Assembly: GCF_043789415.1 (NCBI RefSeq)
Contig: NZ_JBDLLW010000001.1
Location: 1,488,001 to 1,552,000, forward strand
Reading direction: 5' to 3'
DNA length: 64,000 nucleotides
Source of the DNA: Renibacterium sp043789415
GTDB lineage: Bacteria > Actinomycetota > Actinomycetes > Actinomycetales > Micrococcaceae
The notes beneath the pieces were generated by a model. That model was not told where the DNA came from. It ran no database searches and saw only the letters and a program-made list of their open reading frames with translations. Of this stretch, positions 43,398 to 52,594 are shown in pieces; positions within the stretch are counted from its first letter, which is position 1; each line of letters begins with the position of its first letter. Made by a program: the position numbers and the translations under genes.

Positions 43398-44350
43398 TTC
43401 TTTTTCTTCTTCGCTTTGCCGACCGAGGAGGAGCTTGGATCGAAGGCGTCACGCAAGCCGTCGTTCATCATGGACAGTGAGCCGGTCAAGAGGAACATCG
43501 CGATCAAGGGGAACCAGAACATCCAGGGGTAAGAACTCACTTGGGCCGTTGACTGGCCGATCAGAACTCCGAGGCTGACATCCGGATCCTTGATGCCGAT
43601 GCCGACGAAGGAGAAGGCGACCTCGCTCAGAATTGCTATCGTCACCCCTCGAGTCAACTCGAGAACCAGCAGGGAACCGATATTGGGCACCAGATGCCGC
43701 CAGACGATCTTCAGCGGTGGCACTCCCATGAACTGCGCGGCCTTGACGAACTCCCGGGTCATCAAGGACTGACCCAGCGAGCGGATCAAACGGGCAGCAC
43801 CCATCCAACCGAAGACCAACAGCACGATGGTCAACAGGATCCAGCCGGGAATATTCTCCTTGAGACGACCGCCACCGCTGGTCACAATGGCCACAATCAG
43901 AATGGAGGGCACCATAATCAGGGTCTCCAGGACGAAAAGCATGATCCGCATCACGGGTCCACCGAAGTAGGCCATGGTGCAGCCGTAGATCGCGGCAATC
44001 AGTGTGGAACCGGCACCGACGATCAGGCCGATCAAAATCGAGGTGCGTAAGCCTTCGACCATTTGCGCGAAGAGATCGCGCCCTGACTGGGTCGTACCGA
44101 ACCAATGATCTGCCGAGGGACCGACGCCGATATTGAAGACGTCGAGAGTAGTCTTATCCCATTTCTGCAGCAGCACGCCGGCGGTTGAGAAGAGACAGAG
44201 CAGCAGGAAGATCGCCAAACCCGCAACAGCGGTTTTATTGCGCAGGAAGCGGCGCAGAATAATCCGGCTCTTGCTGATCACAGCATCGCCGGATTCCATC
44301 GACTTCTCAATCTCGACTTCCACCGGATCGGGCATATTCATCGTGGTCAT
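43394..44350 (-). CDS. Peptide ABC transporter permease (DppC type)
   Basis: Membrane subunit of 318 residues. It has one N-terminal helix (TAVAGLAIFLLLCLFSTAGVLL), then HWFGTTQSGRDLFAQMVEGLRTSILIGLIVG and the EAA-like coupling loop REFVKAAQFMGVPPLKIVWRHLVPN, as in DppC/OppC. The C terminus is lysine-rich. It overlaps genes on both sides by 4 bases, a tight operon. Confidence 0.95.
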   Translation of the reverse strand: MTTMNMPDPVEVEIEKSMESGDAVISKSRIILRRFLRNKTAVAGLAIFLLLCLFSTAGVLLQKWDKTTLDVFNIGVGPSADHWFGTTQSGRDLFAQMVEGLRTSILIGLIVGAGSTLIAAIYGCTMAYFGGPVMRIMLFVLETLIMVPSILIVAIVTSGGGRLKENIPGWILLTIVLLVFGWMGAARLIRSLGQSLMTREFVKAAQFMGVPPLKIVWRHLVPNIGSLLVLELTRGVTIAILSEVAFSFVGIGIKDPDVSLGVLIGQSTAQVSSYPWMFWFPLIAMFLLTGSLSMMNDGLRDAFDPSSSSVGKAKKKKK

Positions 44351-45330
44351 GAAACCCTCACTCTCGGATCGACCAGGGTGGTGGCAAAGTCCGCCAGCAC
44401 CGCACCGACCGCAAAGACCACCGAGCCGAAGGTCACCGTGGCCACGGTGCCATTCACATCAGCTGCGCTGATCACATCCAGAGACCATTTGCCGATGCCC
44501 GGCCAGGCGAAGATCTGCTCGGCGAAGAACGCACCAGTGAACAGCAGGGGAATGGAGAAGGCGATGCTCTGCGCTACCGGGATGAACGACACCCGCAGCG
44601 CATGCTTGCGGATCGCCTGGTTTCTGGTCAGCCCCTTGGCCCTGGCGGTGCGAACGAAATCGGCATTGATATTGTCCAGCAAGTACTGCCGTTGGGCCAC
44701 CTGATAGCCCTGCCAGCCCAGGATGGTGAGCGCAAAAGTAGGCACCAGATAGTGTGCCGCCAGGTCCACGATAGTTGGCCACCCAGGCTCGACTCCGACC
44801 GAGGATATCCCGGTGACGAACAGGGTCTGAGCGCCCGTCCATTCATTGATCTTGATGGCCAGCAGCTGAATCAGGAAGTAACCGATCGGGGCCGGCAGGA
44901 TATAGACGAAGTAGCTGTAACCCGTGATCACCCGATCAGAGATCTTATACTGCCGAGCGGCTGAATAAACACCGAGCGCAATACCGATAATGATGGTGAG
45001 GATGAGTGAGACCAGGATCAAGCGGGTGGAAACCCAGACTCGGTCACCGAATTGGGCATTGACGAATCCACCATTGGGGCTGCGCCCCCAATCCCACCGG
45101 GTGACCACGCCGACCAACCAGTCGACGTAACGCTCCCAGGGATTCTTGATCGGATCGAGTCCGAGACTCGTAAAATTGGCCTGCACCTGTTCCGGTGTGG
45201 GCCTAGGGATCTTCTCCTGCTCCAAAAGCGCGGGTTTCATGGTGGAAACAGCCAAGAAATACGTCGCGGTGGTGGTCAGGAAGATCATGACCAAATAGCT
45301 GCCGGCTCGCTTGAGCAAATATAAAAGCAT
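44347..45330 (-). CDS. Peptide ABC transporter permease (DppB type)
   Basis: Membrane subunit of 327 residues, the partner of DppC. MLLYLLKRAGSYLVMIFLTTTATYFLAV is the first helix; the EAA-like loop VRTARAKGLTRNQAIRKHALRVSFIPVAQSIAFSIPLLFTGAFFAEQIFAWPGIG is typical of DppB/OppB. It is the first gene of the operon dppB-dppC-dppDF-binding protein. Its promoter must lie in the 563-base gap to its right; the RBS is weak. Confidence 0.94.
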   Translation of the reverse strand: MLLYLLKRAGSYLVMIFLTTTATYFLAVSTMKPALLEQEKIPRPTPEQVQANFTSLGLDPIKNPWERYVDWLVGVVTRWDWGRSPNGGFVNAQFGDRVWVSTRLILVSLILTIIIGIALGVYSAARQYKISDRVITGYSYFVYILPAPIGYFLIQLLAIKINEWTGAQTLFVTGISSVGVEPGWPTIVDLAAHYLVPTFALTILGWQGYQVAQRQYLLDNINADFVRTARAKGLTRNQAIRKHALRVSFIPVAQSIAFSIPLLFTGAFFAEQIFAWPGIGKWSLDVISAADVNGTVATVTFGSVVFAVGAVLADFATTLVDPRVRVS

Positions 45331-45893
45331 CTAACGAAAGCTTCTAGGACCAGGAACTCTTCTGTACGCAGGCAGATGGTTTGCTTGGAGCTTTTCCTGG
45401 ATTTCCCATGACCAACGTTGACACCTTGTACTTCCTCTCGAACGGCTTGTGGCCTGATGAATGACGCGTGCTCAGCCCGAAGACGGTTGCTCTCAGGCGG
45501 ATTTTGCATGTGCAGCCGCTTAGCTTTCCACGCCCCTACCGACTATGTCGCGCATCACATTGCACCGAATCTAACACAGCAGTTTCACACCATCGCCACA
45601 ATTCACAGGGAAGCATTCCCCGCGTTAACAAAGGGAAGCAACCGAACTCGTCGGTAACTGAGTAACCTCCGAGGCCTTGATTCCGCAAATTTCCCCCGAC
45701 ATCTAGGCGAATTCCAGGCAAACAACCCAGAAGTCACGTAACCCCAGGCCCCACAGCTGGAACAGCCGTGTGATCTGCTGGACTTCATTGCGTTACCCAA
45801 AAGTTACTAAACCGTCACCAGTTGCATTACGGCACATGGAGGAATAGGCAACAGAAGTTATCTGCCAAACAACCGCAAGGTTATGCTTGAGAG
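45331..45893. other. 563-base intergenic region between divergent operons
   Basis: No gene with support. It should contain the leftward peptide-transport promoter and the rightward aminotransferase promoter. TATGCT (45882-45887) sits six bases before the aminotransferase GTG. No regulator site or RNA was recognised. Confidence 0.5.
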
Positions 45894-47147
45894 GTGACTT
45901 CTCCTCTAGCCAATGACGCATCGCTGACCAGTCTCTTCTCCGCTCGAGCAGCAAATATCAAACAATCAGCCGTGCGCGACGTCTTCGAGATCTCCATGCA
46001 ACCGGGGCTCATCTCACTCGCCGGCGGGAACCCTTATCTGCAATCCCTACCGCTGGAAAAGCTCGCTGAATCGGCGGCCCGGATCATTGCCGAGCAGGGA
46101 CTCGAAGCCCTGCAGTACGGCGGCGGTCAGGGCACCCTCGAACTCCGTGAGCAAATCTGTCAGGTGATGGCAGCCGAAGGGATCACAGACGCCGATCCGG
46201 AGAATGTCGTGATCACCGCGGGCTCGCAATCCGCCCAGGATGTGGCAGCCAAAGTGTTCTGCGATCCCGGCGATGTGGTGCTAGTCGAGGACCCCACCTA
46301 TGTCGGTGCACTCAATGCTCTCGAGGCCTATCAGGTGGAAGTGATTCCGATGGCCGGAGACGGCGAGGGGCTGCTGCCCGAAGCCCTGCGCGAGCAATTG
46401 GCGCAGCTGCGCACAGCAGGCAAGAAGGTCAAGTTCCTCTACACCATCCCGAACTTCAATAACCCCTCAGGGGTGATGCTCAGCGAGCAGCGCCGCCAGC
46501 AGATCATCGATATATGCAAAAAAGAGCATATTTTGATCCTAGAGGATAATCCCTACGGCTTGCTGAAGTTCGACGGCGCCCCCTTGCCGCCGCTGCGCGC
46601 TCGGGACGCGGAAAACGTGCTCTACCTGGGTTCCTTCTCCAAGATCTTCGCGCCAGGCCTACGCATCGGCTGGGCCTTGGTCCCCGCCGAACTCAAGCAG
46701 CGGTTTTACCTGGCCAGCGAAGCAGTGACGCTCTGCCCGCCGACTTTCAATCAGATGCTGGTTTCGGCATATATCAGGGACTACGATTGGCTGGCGCAGG
46801 TGCGACGCTACCGGGAACTCTATGCCGAACGCTGCGAGACCATGCTCGAAGCGCTCGAAGAGCATATGCCTGCCGGAGTGACCTGGACCAGGCCGGTGGG
46901 CGGCTTCTTCGTCTGGCTGACCTTGCCGGACCACGTCGATAGCTATCCGCTATTGCGCGAGGGTATCGACGCCGGAGTGGTCTTCGTTCCCGGTGCGGCT
47001 TTCAGCACCAAGCCGAAGAGCAGTTCCTTGCGGCTCGCCTTCAGCGCGGTGAGCTCCGAGAACATCAGGGAAGGTGTCCGCCGCCTCGCCCCGATCCTCG
47101 CCAAAGCCGTCACGAAGCAGCCCAGCGAAACCACTGCCGCCGGCTAG
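45894..47147 (+). CDS. PLP-dependent aminotransferase, 2-aminoadipate/valine type (class I/II)
   Basis: Cytoplasmic aminotransferase of 417 residues. ISLAGGNPYLQSLPLEKLAE, LQYGGGQGTLELREQI, TIPNFNNPSGVMLSEQRRQ and the PLP-lysine motif GSFSKIFAPGLRIGW are typical of the MocR-associated/LysN-like group, which includes 2-aminoadipate and branched-chain aminotransferases. There is no attached DNA-binding domain. The gene is convergent with and abuts the oxoacid dehydrogenase operon, overlapping by 4 bases at the 3' ends, which may reflect a shared amino-acid role. GTG start, probably leaderless. Confidence 0.88.
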   Translation: MTSPLANDASLTSLFSARAANIKQSAVRDVFEISMQPGLISLAGGNPYLQSLPLEKLAESAARIIAEQGLEALQYGGGQGTLELREQICQVMAAEGITDADPENVVITAGSQSAQDVAAKVFCDPGDVVLVEDPTYVGALNALEAYQVEVIPMAGDGEGLLPEALREQLAQLRTAGKKVKFLYTIPNFNNPSGVMLSEQRRQQIIDICKKEHILILEDNPYGLLKFDGAPLPPLRARDAENVLYLGSFSKIFAPGLRIGWALVPAELKQRFYLASEAVTLCPPTFNQMLVSAYIRDYDWLAQVRRYRELYAERCETMLEALEEHMPAGVTWTRPVGGFFVWLTLPDHVDSYPLLREGIDAGVVFVPGAAFSTKPKSSSLRLAFSAVSSENIREGVRRLAPILAKAVTKQPSETTAAG

Positions 47148-48496
47148 TCCAGTAAGAGCGCCGGCTCTTCGAGAATCGCGGCAACGTCCGCGATGAAGCG
47201 AGCCGAGAGGTCGCCATCCACCACGCGATGATCGAAAGAACCACCCAAGGTGGTGATCCAGCGCGGTACCACGACGCCGTCCACCACCCAGGGCTTCTGC
47301 TTAATAGTGCCGAAGGCCACGATTCCGACCTCACCGGGGTTCAGAATCGGCGTTCCAGTATCCAGACCCAGTGCACCGATATTGGTGATGCTGATCGTGC
47401 CGCCTTGCATATCGGCTGGCTGAGTCCTGCCCTCGCGGGCGGTGGCGGCGAGCTGATTGAGGGCGACCGCCAGATCCTTGAGCGAAAGCTGCTGTGCATC
47501 CTTGATATTCGGCACCACCAAACCGCGTGGCGTGGCCGCAGCGATTCCGAGGTTCACAAAGTGCTTGATCAGGATTTCCTCTTCAGCCCAGCTGGCGTTC
47601 ACTCCGGGGTTACGCGATGCCGCCCAGATCACTGCCTTGGCCACGATGAGCAGCGGCGAGACCTTGATTCCTTCAAAGTCCCGGCTCGCCTTGAGTCGCT
47701 TCACGAACTCCATGGTCCGACTCGCATCGACGTCAACGAAAATAGAGACGTGGGGTGCACTGAAGGCACTCTGCACCATCGCCCTCGCGGTGGCTTTCCG
47801 AACCCCTTTGACCGGAATCCGGTCAATTCTGTCGGTGGAATCGCTCACGGACGGCGAACCGTCCGTCCCGAGGGCCCGCTGATCGTAATACTCCTGAAGG
47901 TCCCTCCGAGTCACTTCACCACGGCTACCAGTGGCGATCACCGCGGTGAGATCCACACCCAAGTCCTTGGCCGCTTTACGCACCGGCGGAGTGGAAAGCA
48001 CTCTGATGACCGGGGCCTCGAGTGGAGGGGACGAGAGGTCCGCGGCCGTGCTAGCTGGAGCCGGCTGCGCCCTGCGAGGTCTGCGTCTCACCGCATCGGC
48101 TTTCGGCCCTGAACCCACCAGGGGCGCCGGAGCCTCAGTGGAGTCCGGTGCAGGGCTCAGCGTCTGCTCAGCGGGCTTAGTGATTTTCCTCGCTGATTCC
48201 TCCAGCAGCGCCGGATCGAGATCCAAGAGACCCGGGGCTGGCAGCGCAGCTGATTCACCCGCCGCGGCACCGATCGAGATGATCGGGGTGCCGACGTCGA
48301 CCGTCTGCCCCTCAGCCACCATCAACTCGGTGACCTTCCCGGCGTAGGGGGAGGGCAACTCGACCAGCGATTTAGCGGTTTCGATCTCCACCAGAACGTC
48401 ATTGATAGCCACGGTATCGCCGACTTTGACCTTCCAGGACACGATTTCCGCCTCGGTCAGCCCCTCGCCGACGTCCGGCAATAGAAAGGTACTCAT
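47144..48496 (-). CDS. Branched-chain 2-oxoacid dehydrogenase E2 (dihydrolipoamide acyltransferase)
   Basis: Core acyltransferase of 450 residues. One N-terminal lipoyl domain (lipoyl Lys42 in EIETAKSLVELPSP), a Pro/Ala-rich linker, a peripheral subunit-binding domain (VRKAAKDLGVDLTAVIATGSRGEVTRRDLQEY, near residues 170-205) and a catalytic domain with the FDHRVVDGD motif near residue 430. With E1alpha and E1beta it should convert branched-chain or related 2-oxoacids to acyl-CoA. No E3 (dihydrolipoamide dehydrogenase) gene is in the window, so E3 is presumably shared. Confidence 0.93.
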   Translation of the reverse strand: MSTFLLPDVGEGLTEAEIVSWKVKVGDTVAINDVLVEIETAKSLVELPSPYAGKVTELMVAEGQTVDVGTPIISIGAAAGESAALPAPGLLDLDPALLEESARKITKPAEQTLSPAPDSTEAPAPLVGSGPKADAVRRRPRRAQPAPASTAADLSSPPLEAPVIRVLSTPPVRKAAKDLGVDLTAVIATGSRGEVTRRDLQEYYDQRALGTDGSPSVSDSTDRIDRIPVKGVRKATARAMVQSAFSAPHVSIFVDVDASRTMEFVKRLKASRDFEGIKVSPLLIVAKAVIWAASRNPGVNASWAEEEILIKHFVNLGIAAATPRGLVVPNIKDAQQLSLKDLAVALNQLAATAREGRTQPADMQGGTISITNIGALGLDTGTPILNPGEVGIVAFGTIKQKPWVVDGVVVPRWITTLGGSFDHRVVDGDLSARFIADVAAILEEPALLLD

Positions 48497-48526
48497 CTGG
48501 ACTCCCTCAAGATGGTAGGCATTGAA

Positions 48527-49501
48527 TCAGTAGGCCATTGCGCGGTCGAGTGCTTCCAGGATCCGGTCAATGTCCGGCAGGTATTGCTCCTCGACCTTCG
48601 CTATCGGATAGGGCATGTGGAAGCCACCGATCCGGATCACCGGGGACTTCAGTGAATAAAACGCACGCTCACTGATCCGGGCCGCGATCTCGCCGCCAAG
48701 TCCCCCGAAGGTCGGGGCTTCATGGGCGATCAGCAGTCGGCCAGTTTTCTGCACCGAGCCGGTGATGGTTTCAAAGTCAATCGGGGAGAGCGAGCGCAAG
48801 TCAATGACTTCGAGACTGCGCCCGTCCTGCTCGGCGGCGGCTGCCGCCGCGAGCGCCACCGGAACCAGGGGTCCATAGGCGAGCACGGTGGCATCCAGAC
48901 CTTCACGCAGAATCTGGGCTTCAAAGGGGCTGCCAGCGGGTGACTCTGTATTCACCTCGCCCTTGAGCCAGTACCTCCGCTTGGGCTCGAAAATAATCAC
49001 CGGATCGGGGCACTGCACCGCCTGCTGCGTCATCCAATAGGCGTCGTGCGGATTCGAAGGAGTGATGATCCGCAGGCCCGCGGTATGCGCGAAAAGCGCC
49101 TCGGGTGATTCGGAGTGATGCTCGATCGAACCGATCCCGCCGCCGTAAGGAATCCGGATCACCACCCCGGTCTTCAGCTGACCGGCGCTCCTGGCGTGGA
49201 TCTTGGCCAGCTGAGTGGTGATCTGGTTGAAACCCGGGAAGACAAACCCGTCGAACTGAATCTCACAGATCGGCCGGTAGCCGCGTAGCGCCAAACCGAT
49301 CGCGGTGCCGATGATGCCTGACTCGGCCAGCGGGGTGTCCACCACCCGATCCGCACCGAATTCGGCCTTGAGCCCCTCGGTGACCCGATAGACGCCCCCG
49401 AGGGAACCGATATCCTCACCCATCAGCAAGGTCTTAGGGTCATCAGCCAGCGAGCGGCGCAAGCCCTCGTTAATGGCCTTCGCAATGGTCAGCCTCGTCA
49501 T
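48527..49501 (-). CDS. 2-oxoacid dehydrogenase E1 component, beta subunit
   Basis: Thiamine-diphosphate enzyme subunit of 324 residues. MTRLTIAKAINEGLRRSLADDPKTLLMGEDIGSLGGVYRVTEGL and DTPLAESGIIGTAIGLALRGYRPICEIQFDGFVFPGFNQI are the standard E1beta N-terminal stretches; GGGIGSIEHHSESPEALFAHTAGLRIITPSNPHDAYWM follows. It overlaps the E1alpha stop by 4 bases and precedes E2 by 30 bases. It pairs with E1alpha as an alpha2beta2 heterotetramer. Confidence 0.94.
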   Translation of the reverse strand: MTRLTIAKAINEGLRRSLADDPKTLLMGEDIGSLGGVYRVTEGLKAEFGADRVVDTPLAESGIIGTAIGLALRGYRPICEIQFDGFVFPGFNQITTQLAKIHARSAGQLKTGVVIRIPYGGGIGSIEHHSESPEALFAHTAGLRIITPSNPHDAYWMTQQAVQCPDPVIIFEPKRRYWLKGEVNTESPAGSPFEAQILREGLDATVLAYGPLVPVALAAAAAAEQDGRSLEVIDLRSLSPIDFETITGSVQKTGRLLIAHEAPTFGGLGGEIAARISERAFYSLKSPVIRIGGFHMPYPIAKVEEQYLPDIDRILEALDRAMAY

Positions 49502-50682
49502 GACTGCTCGCCTTCCGCCGTGAAACCGGCTTCATACTCTTCCAGCCAAGCCAGCTCCTCAGCGATCAGCGGGTGCTGTTCCGCGTAAACGGAGGCGAAC
49601 GAAGCTCGCAGATCAGGTGCCTTCATGGCCAGTACATCGTGGCGCAACTGGATTGCCAGCTGATCATCCTCGAGCTTCAGACCCTCGAAGAAAGCCTGAT
49701 CGGCGTGGCCCTCAGCTCTGAGCAGCTTCTCCAGGCGCAAGAGCGGATCCCGCAGACGCCAGCTTTCCTCTTCAGCGTTTCCGCGATACTTGCTCGGATC
49801 ATCCGCTGTGGTGTGTGCTCCTAAGCGGTAAGTGACTGCTTCGATTAGCACCGGGCCCTTACCCGATCGGGCATGTTCGAGCGCCCACTGAGTGGCCGCA
49901 TAGACCGCGAGCACATCGTTACCGTCGACTCTGAGCCCGGGAAAGCCATAGGCCGCAGCTCGGTTGGCGAGAGGCACCCGGGATTGCACAGAGAACGGCA
50001 CCGAAATGGCCCACTGGTTGTTCTGGCAGAAGAAGACCACTGGCGCCTGGAAGGAAGCCGCGAACACCATCGATTCGTGCACGTCGCCCTCAGAGCTGGA
50101 GCCATCTCCGAAATAGGCGACGACGGCGGAATCCTCCAGCTGCCCGGCAGCCTTATCCCGCTGCATCCCCATCGCGTAACCCACCGCGTGAAGGGTTTGG
50201 GCGGCCAGTACCAGAGTGTAGAGATGGAAGTTGTTTTCCCTCGGATCCCAGCCTCCGTGAGAAATTCCCCTGAAGAGACTCAGTAACTGCGCGGGATTTA
50301 TTCCGCGGGCCATGGCCACCGCGTGCTCACGGTAGGTGGGGAAAATATAGTCTTCGGGCTGAGTGGCCCTGACGGAACCGACTTGAGCCGCCTCTTGACC
50401 CACCAAGGGCACCCACATGGCCAGCTCACCCTGGCGCTGCAGGGCAGTTGCTTCCTGATCGAAACGACGTGCCAGCGCCATATCGCGGTAGAACTGGCGA
50501 AGCCGATCAGCGCTCAACTCCTCCGCGTAGGCCCCGAAGACCTGATCGGAGGCTCGGCGGCCTTCTGGCGTGAGCAATTGCAATAGGTCCTGCTCGGCCC
50601 CGGAGCTTCCCGCCTCGGGTGCTATCGGCAGCTCTCCGCGCTGGGCGTTCTTTTCAATATCGGGCAGATTCGCTGTTGACAC
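49498..50682 (-). CDS. 2-oxoacid dehydrogenase E1 component, alpha subunit
   Basis: Thiamine-diphosphate-binding subunit of about 394 residues. The ThDP motif runs from GDGSSSEGDVHESMVFAAS to FFCQNNQ; YRDMALARRFDQEATALQRQGELAMWVPLVGQEAAQVG and TYRLGAHTTADDPSKYR are characteristic of branched-chain oxoacid E1alpha. GTG 50682 is chosen because GAGG lies 7 bases upstream; a TTG at 50694 is the other option. First gene of the E1alpha-E1beta-E2 operon. Confidence 0.93.
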   Translation of the reverse strand: MSTANLPDIEKNAQRGELPIAPEAGSSGAEQDLLQLLTPEGRRASDQVFGAYAEELSADRLRQFYRDMALARRFDQEATALQRQGELAMWVPLVGQEAAQVGSVRATQPEDYIFPTYREHAVAMARGINPAQLLSLFRGISHGGWDPRENNFHLYTLVLAAQTLHAVGYAMGMQRDKAAGQLEDSAVVAYFGDGSSSEGDVHESMVFAASFQAPVVFFCQNNQWAISVPFSVQSRVPLANRAAAYGFPGLRVDGNDVLAVYAATQWALEHARSGKGPVLIEAVTYRLGAHTTADDPSKYRGNAEEESWRLRDPLLRLEKLLRAEGHADQAFFEGLKLEDDQLAIQLRHDVLAMKAPDLRASFASVYAEQHPLIAEELAWLEEYEAGFTAEGEQS

Positions 50683-50743
50683 AGCAGACCTCAATCCATG
50701 CTTCGGCTATAAATATATTCCCCTCAAGGAATGCATAACTCTT

Positions 50744-50758
50744 GGAGAATATTTCTCC
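50744..50758. promoter_or_regulatory. Palindrome GGAGAATATTTCTCC upstream of the oxoacid dehydrogenase operon
   Basis: A perfect 6-bp inverted repeat with a 3-base centre, in the AT-rich 129-base gap between the E1alpha start and the next upstream gene. It may be the operator of the E1alpha-E1beta-E2 operon or a weak terminator of the preceding gene; no regulator gene lies nearby. Confidence 0.4.
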
Positions 50759-50811
50759 GACTCATCTTCCACTCTAATCAAAAAAACACGCAAATCCGGC
50801 CATGTGACCGA

Positions 50812-51936
50812 CTAGGAAGCCACAGGAGGTTTTGTATAACTCTTACAGAACTGCAGAAAGCGGCTGTTAGCCTCGACTTCGCCGATGGAGACCCTGACAC
50901 CCTCGTTCGCAAAGGGCCGCACAGAGAGCCCCTGAGCCTCGGCGAGGCCAGCAAATTCAACTGAATTCTCAGCTAGATTGAGCCAGATGAAATTGCCCTG
51001 GGCCTCCGGGACCTGCCAGCCTAGCTCTTTGAGACCGATCATCACCCTGTCTCGTTCCAGCACCAAGCTTTGTACCCGTTCCACTATTTTGGGGTAGAGC
51101 TCGAGCGATTTGATGGCGGCGTATTGTGCAACACTCGATGCCGCGAACGGTACCGCAGCGACCCGCAGGTACTGAGTCAGTTCCGGCTGCGCCACCGAGT
51201 AACCGACGCGTAAGCCAGCCAGTCCATACGCTTTGGAGAATGTACGCAAGACCACGATGTTCGGGTATTTCCGGTAGAGCTCAAGGCCTTGCACAGCCCT
51301 GAGGTCAGTGACGAATTCCAGATAGGCCTCGTCGACCACCACGACGACGTCTTCGGGCACCTTGCTGAGGAAATCTTCAACTTCGGCGGTGTGCAAGACC
51401 GGACCGGTCGGATTATTCGGGGTGCAGAGAATGATCACCCGAGTGCGTTCGGTGATCGCTGCGGCCATCGCCTCCAGATCATGGCGGGCACCCGCAGCCA
51501 GCGGTACCTGGATACTGCGCGCACCGGCCAAGCCCACTGAGATCGGGTAGGCCTCAAAGGAGCGCCAGGCGTAGATCACCTCATCGGGTTCCGCGCCGTC
51601 GTTGGCACCGGAGAATGCCGCCAGGATCTGGTTGAGCGCCCCGAGACTGCCTCCGCCAGTCACGATGTGCTCGGCGGGTACATCGAGAAAATCGCCCAGC
51701 GCCGTGCGCAATGGCGTTCCGCTCGGATCGGGGTAACGATTGATTTCCGGGCCTCCGACAAGAGCTTCCAGCACCTCCGGCAGAGGGGGCAGCGGATTCT
51801 CGTTGGAGGAGAGTTTGAAGCTTTCCATCCCTGCCACCTGAACCGGTGGTTTACCCGCGGCGTAGCGGGGCAGCCGCCCCAGCGCGGAACGTGGACGAAC
51901 CGTAGACTCTGCAGGATTCTCAGTGCTCACCTTCAC
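50812..51936 (-). CDS. Histidinol-phosphate/aromatic aminotransferase (HisC/Pat family)
   Basis: PLP enzyme of 374 residues. FKLSSNENPLPPLPEVLEAL, PDPSGTPLRTALGDFL, CTPNNPTGPVLHTAEVEDFL and the PLP-lysine stretch RTFSKAYGLAGLRVGY are those of HisC-type aminotransferases. Corynebacteria and relatives have a HisC-like paralogue, Pat, that transaminates phenylpyruvate; isolation from any his gene favours that role here, but HisC cannot be excluded. It starts with GTG. Confidence 0.88.
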   Translation of the reverse strand: MKVSTENPAESTVRPRSALGRLPRYAAGKPPVQVAGMESFKLSSNENPLPPLPEVLEALVGGPEINRYPDPSGTPLRTALGDFLDVPAEHIVTGGGSLGALNQILAAFSGANDGAEPDEVIYAWRSFEAYPISVGLAGARSIQVPLAAGARHDLEAMAAAITERTRVIILCTPNNPTGPVLHTAEVEDFLSKVPEDVVVVVDEAYLEFVTDLRAVQGLELYRKYPNIVVLRTFSKAYGLAGLRVGYSVAQPELTQYLRVAAVPFAASSVAQYAAIKSLELYPKIVERVQSLVLERDRVMIGLKELGWQVPEAQGNFIWLNLAENSVEFAGLAEAQGLSVRPFANEGVRVSIGEVEANSRFLQFCKSYTKPPVAS

Positions 51937-51979
51937 ACTCTAACTGCTCAAATGCTGGGAAGTGTGCCAGCATGGAGGG

Positions 51980-52405
51980 ATGGGAAAGTTCATCGTCCGA
52001 GTGCTCATCAGCACCATTGCACTATGGATCACCAGCTGGATCCTGCCCGGAGCGAAGATCGGCAATCAGGGCACCCTGGATCTCACCCAGGGAAATGACA
52101 CCCTGGCCACCGTGCTGGCTTTCCTCTTCATCGGACTGATCTTCGGCGTGGTCAATGCCCTGATCCTCCCCCTGGTGAAGCTCATCTCGCTGCCCGTCAC
52201 GATTCTCACCCTGGGGCTTTTCACCATAGTGATCAATGCCTTGATGCTCTGGCTCACCTCATGGCTGAGCGGTTACACCCCGGTGCACTTCACGATCGAC
52301 AGCTTCTTCTGGACCGCCATCTGGGCCGCCATCATCATCAGCATCCTGTCCATGATCGGTAATGCCGTCACCGGAATCAATCGATCCGCCGACCACAAAC
52401 GCTAG
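51980..52405 (+). CDS. Phage-holin-4-2-like small membrane protein
   Basis: Membrane protein of about 141 residues with four hydrophobic segments. FIVRVLISTIALWITSWILPG, then LAFLFIGLIFGVVNALILPLVKLISLPVTILTLGLFTIVINALMLWLTSWL and a C-terminal hydrophobic segment give the pattern of PF04020, named after phage holins but widely present as a housekeeping protein in bacteria. No other phage gene adjoins. ATG 51980 has GGAGG immediately upstream with short spacing; GTG 51962 is an alternative start. Function unknown. Confidence 0.85.
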   Translation: MGKFIVRVLISTIALWITSWILPGAKIGNQGTLDLTQGNDTLATVLAFLFIGLIFGVVNALILPLVKLISLPVTILTLGLFTIVINALMLWLTSWLSGYTPVHFTIDSFFWTAIWAAIIISILSMIGNAVTGINRSADHKR

Positions 52406-52594
52406 CCTCCCTGCCCGCGTTCCTCCCCTCCCCTCCCGCGTTCTGATTCAGCCGTCCCACTGAGTGTTACGCCGGTGGCAGATGATGTGTCGTATCTGCC
52501 CCTGGGGTAACGTCTGCACCATTGGAAGGGGCGGCTGGTCGCGGAGAGCGGAGGCCGAGGTGTGGATGGGGTTGAGGCATGAAAGAATCGAGCC

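Noticed and set aside
51980..52405. Prophage marker from the holin-like protein
   Set aside because: The family is a common chromosomal membrane protein and no phage gene is adjacent.
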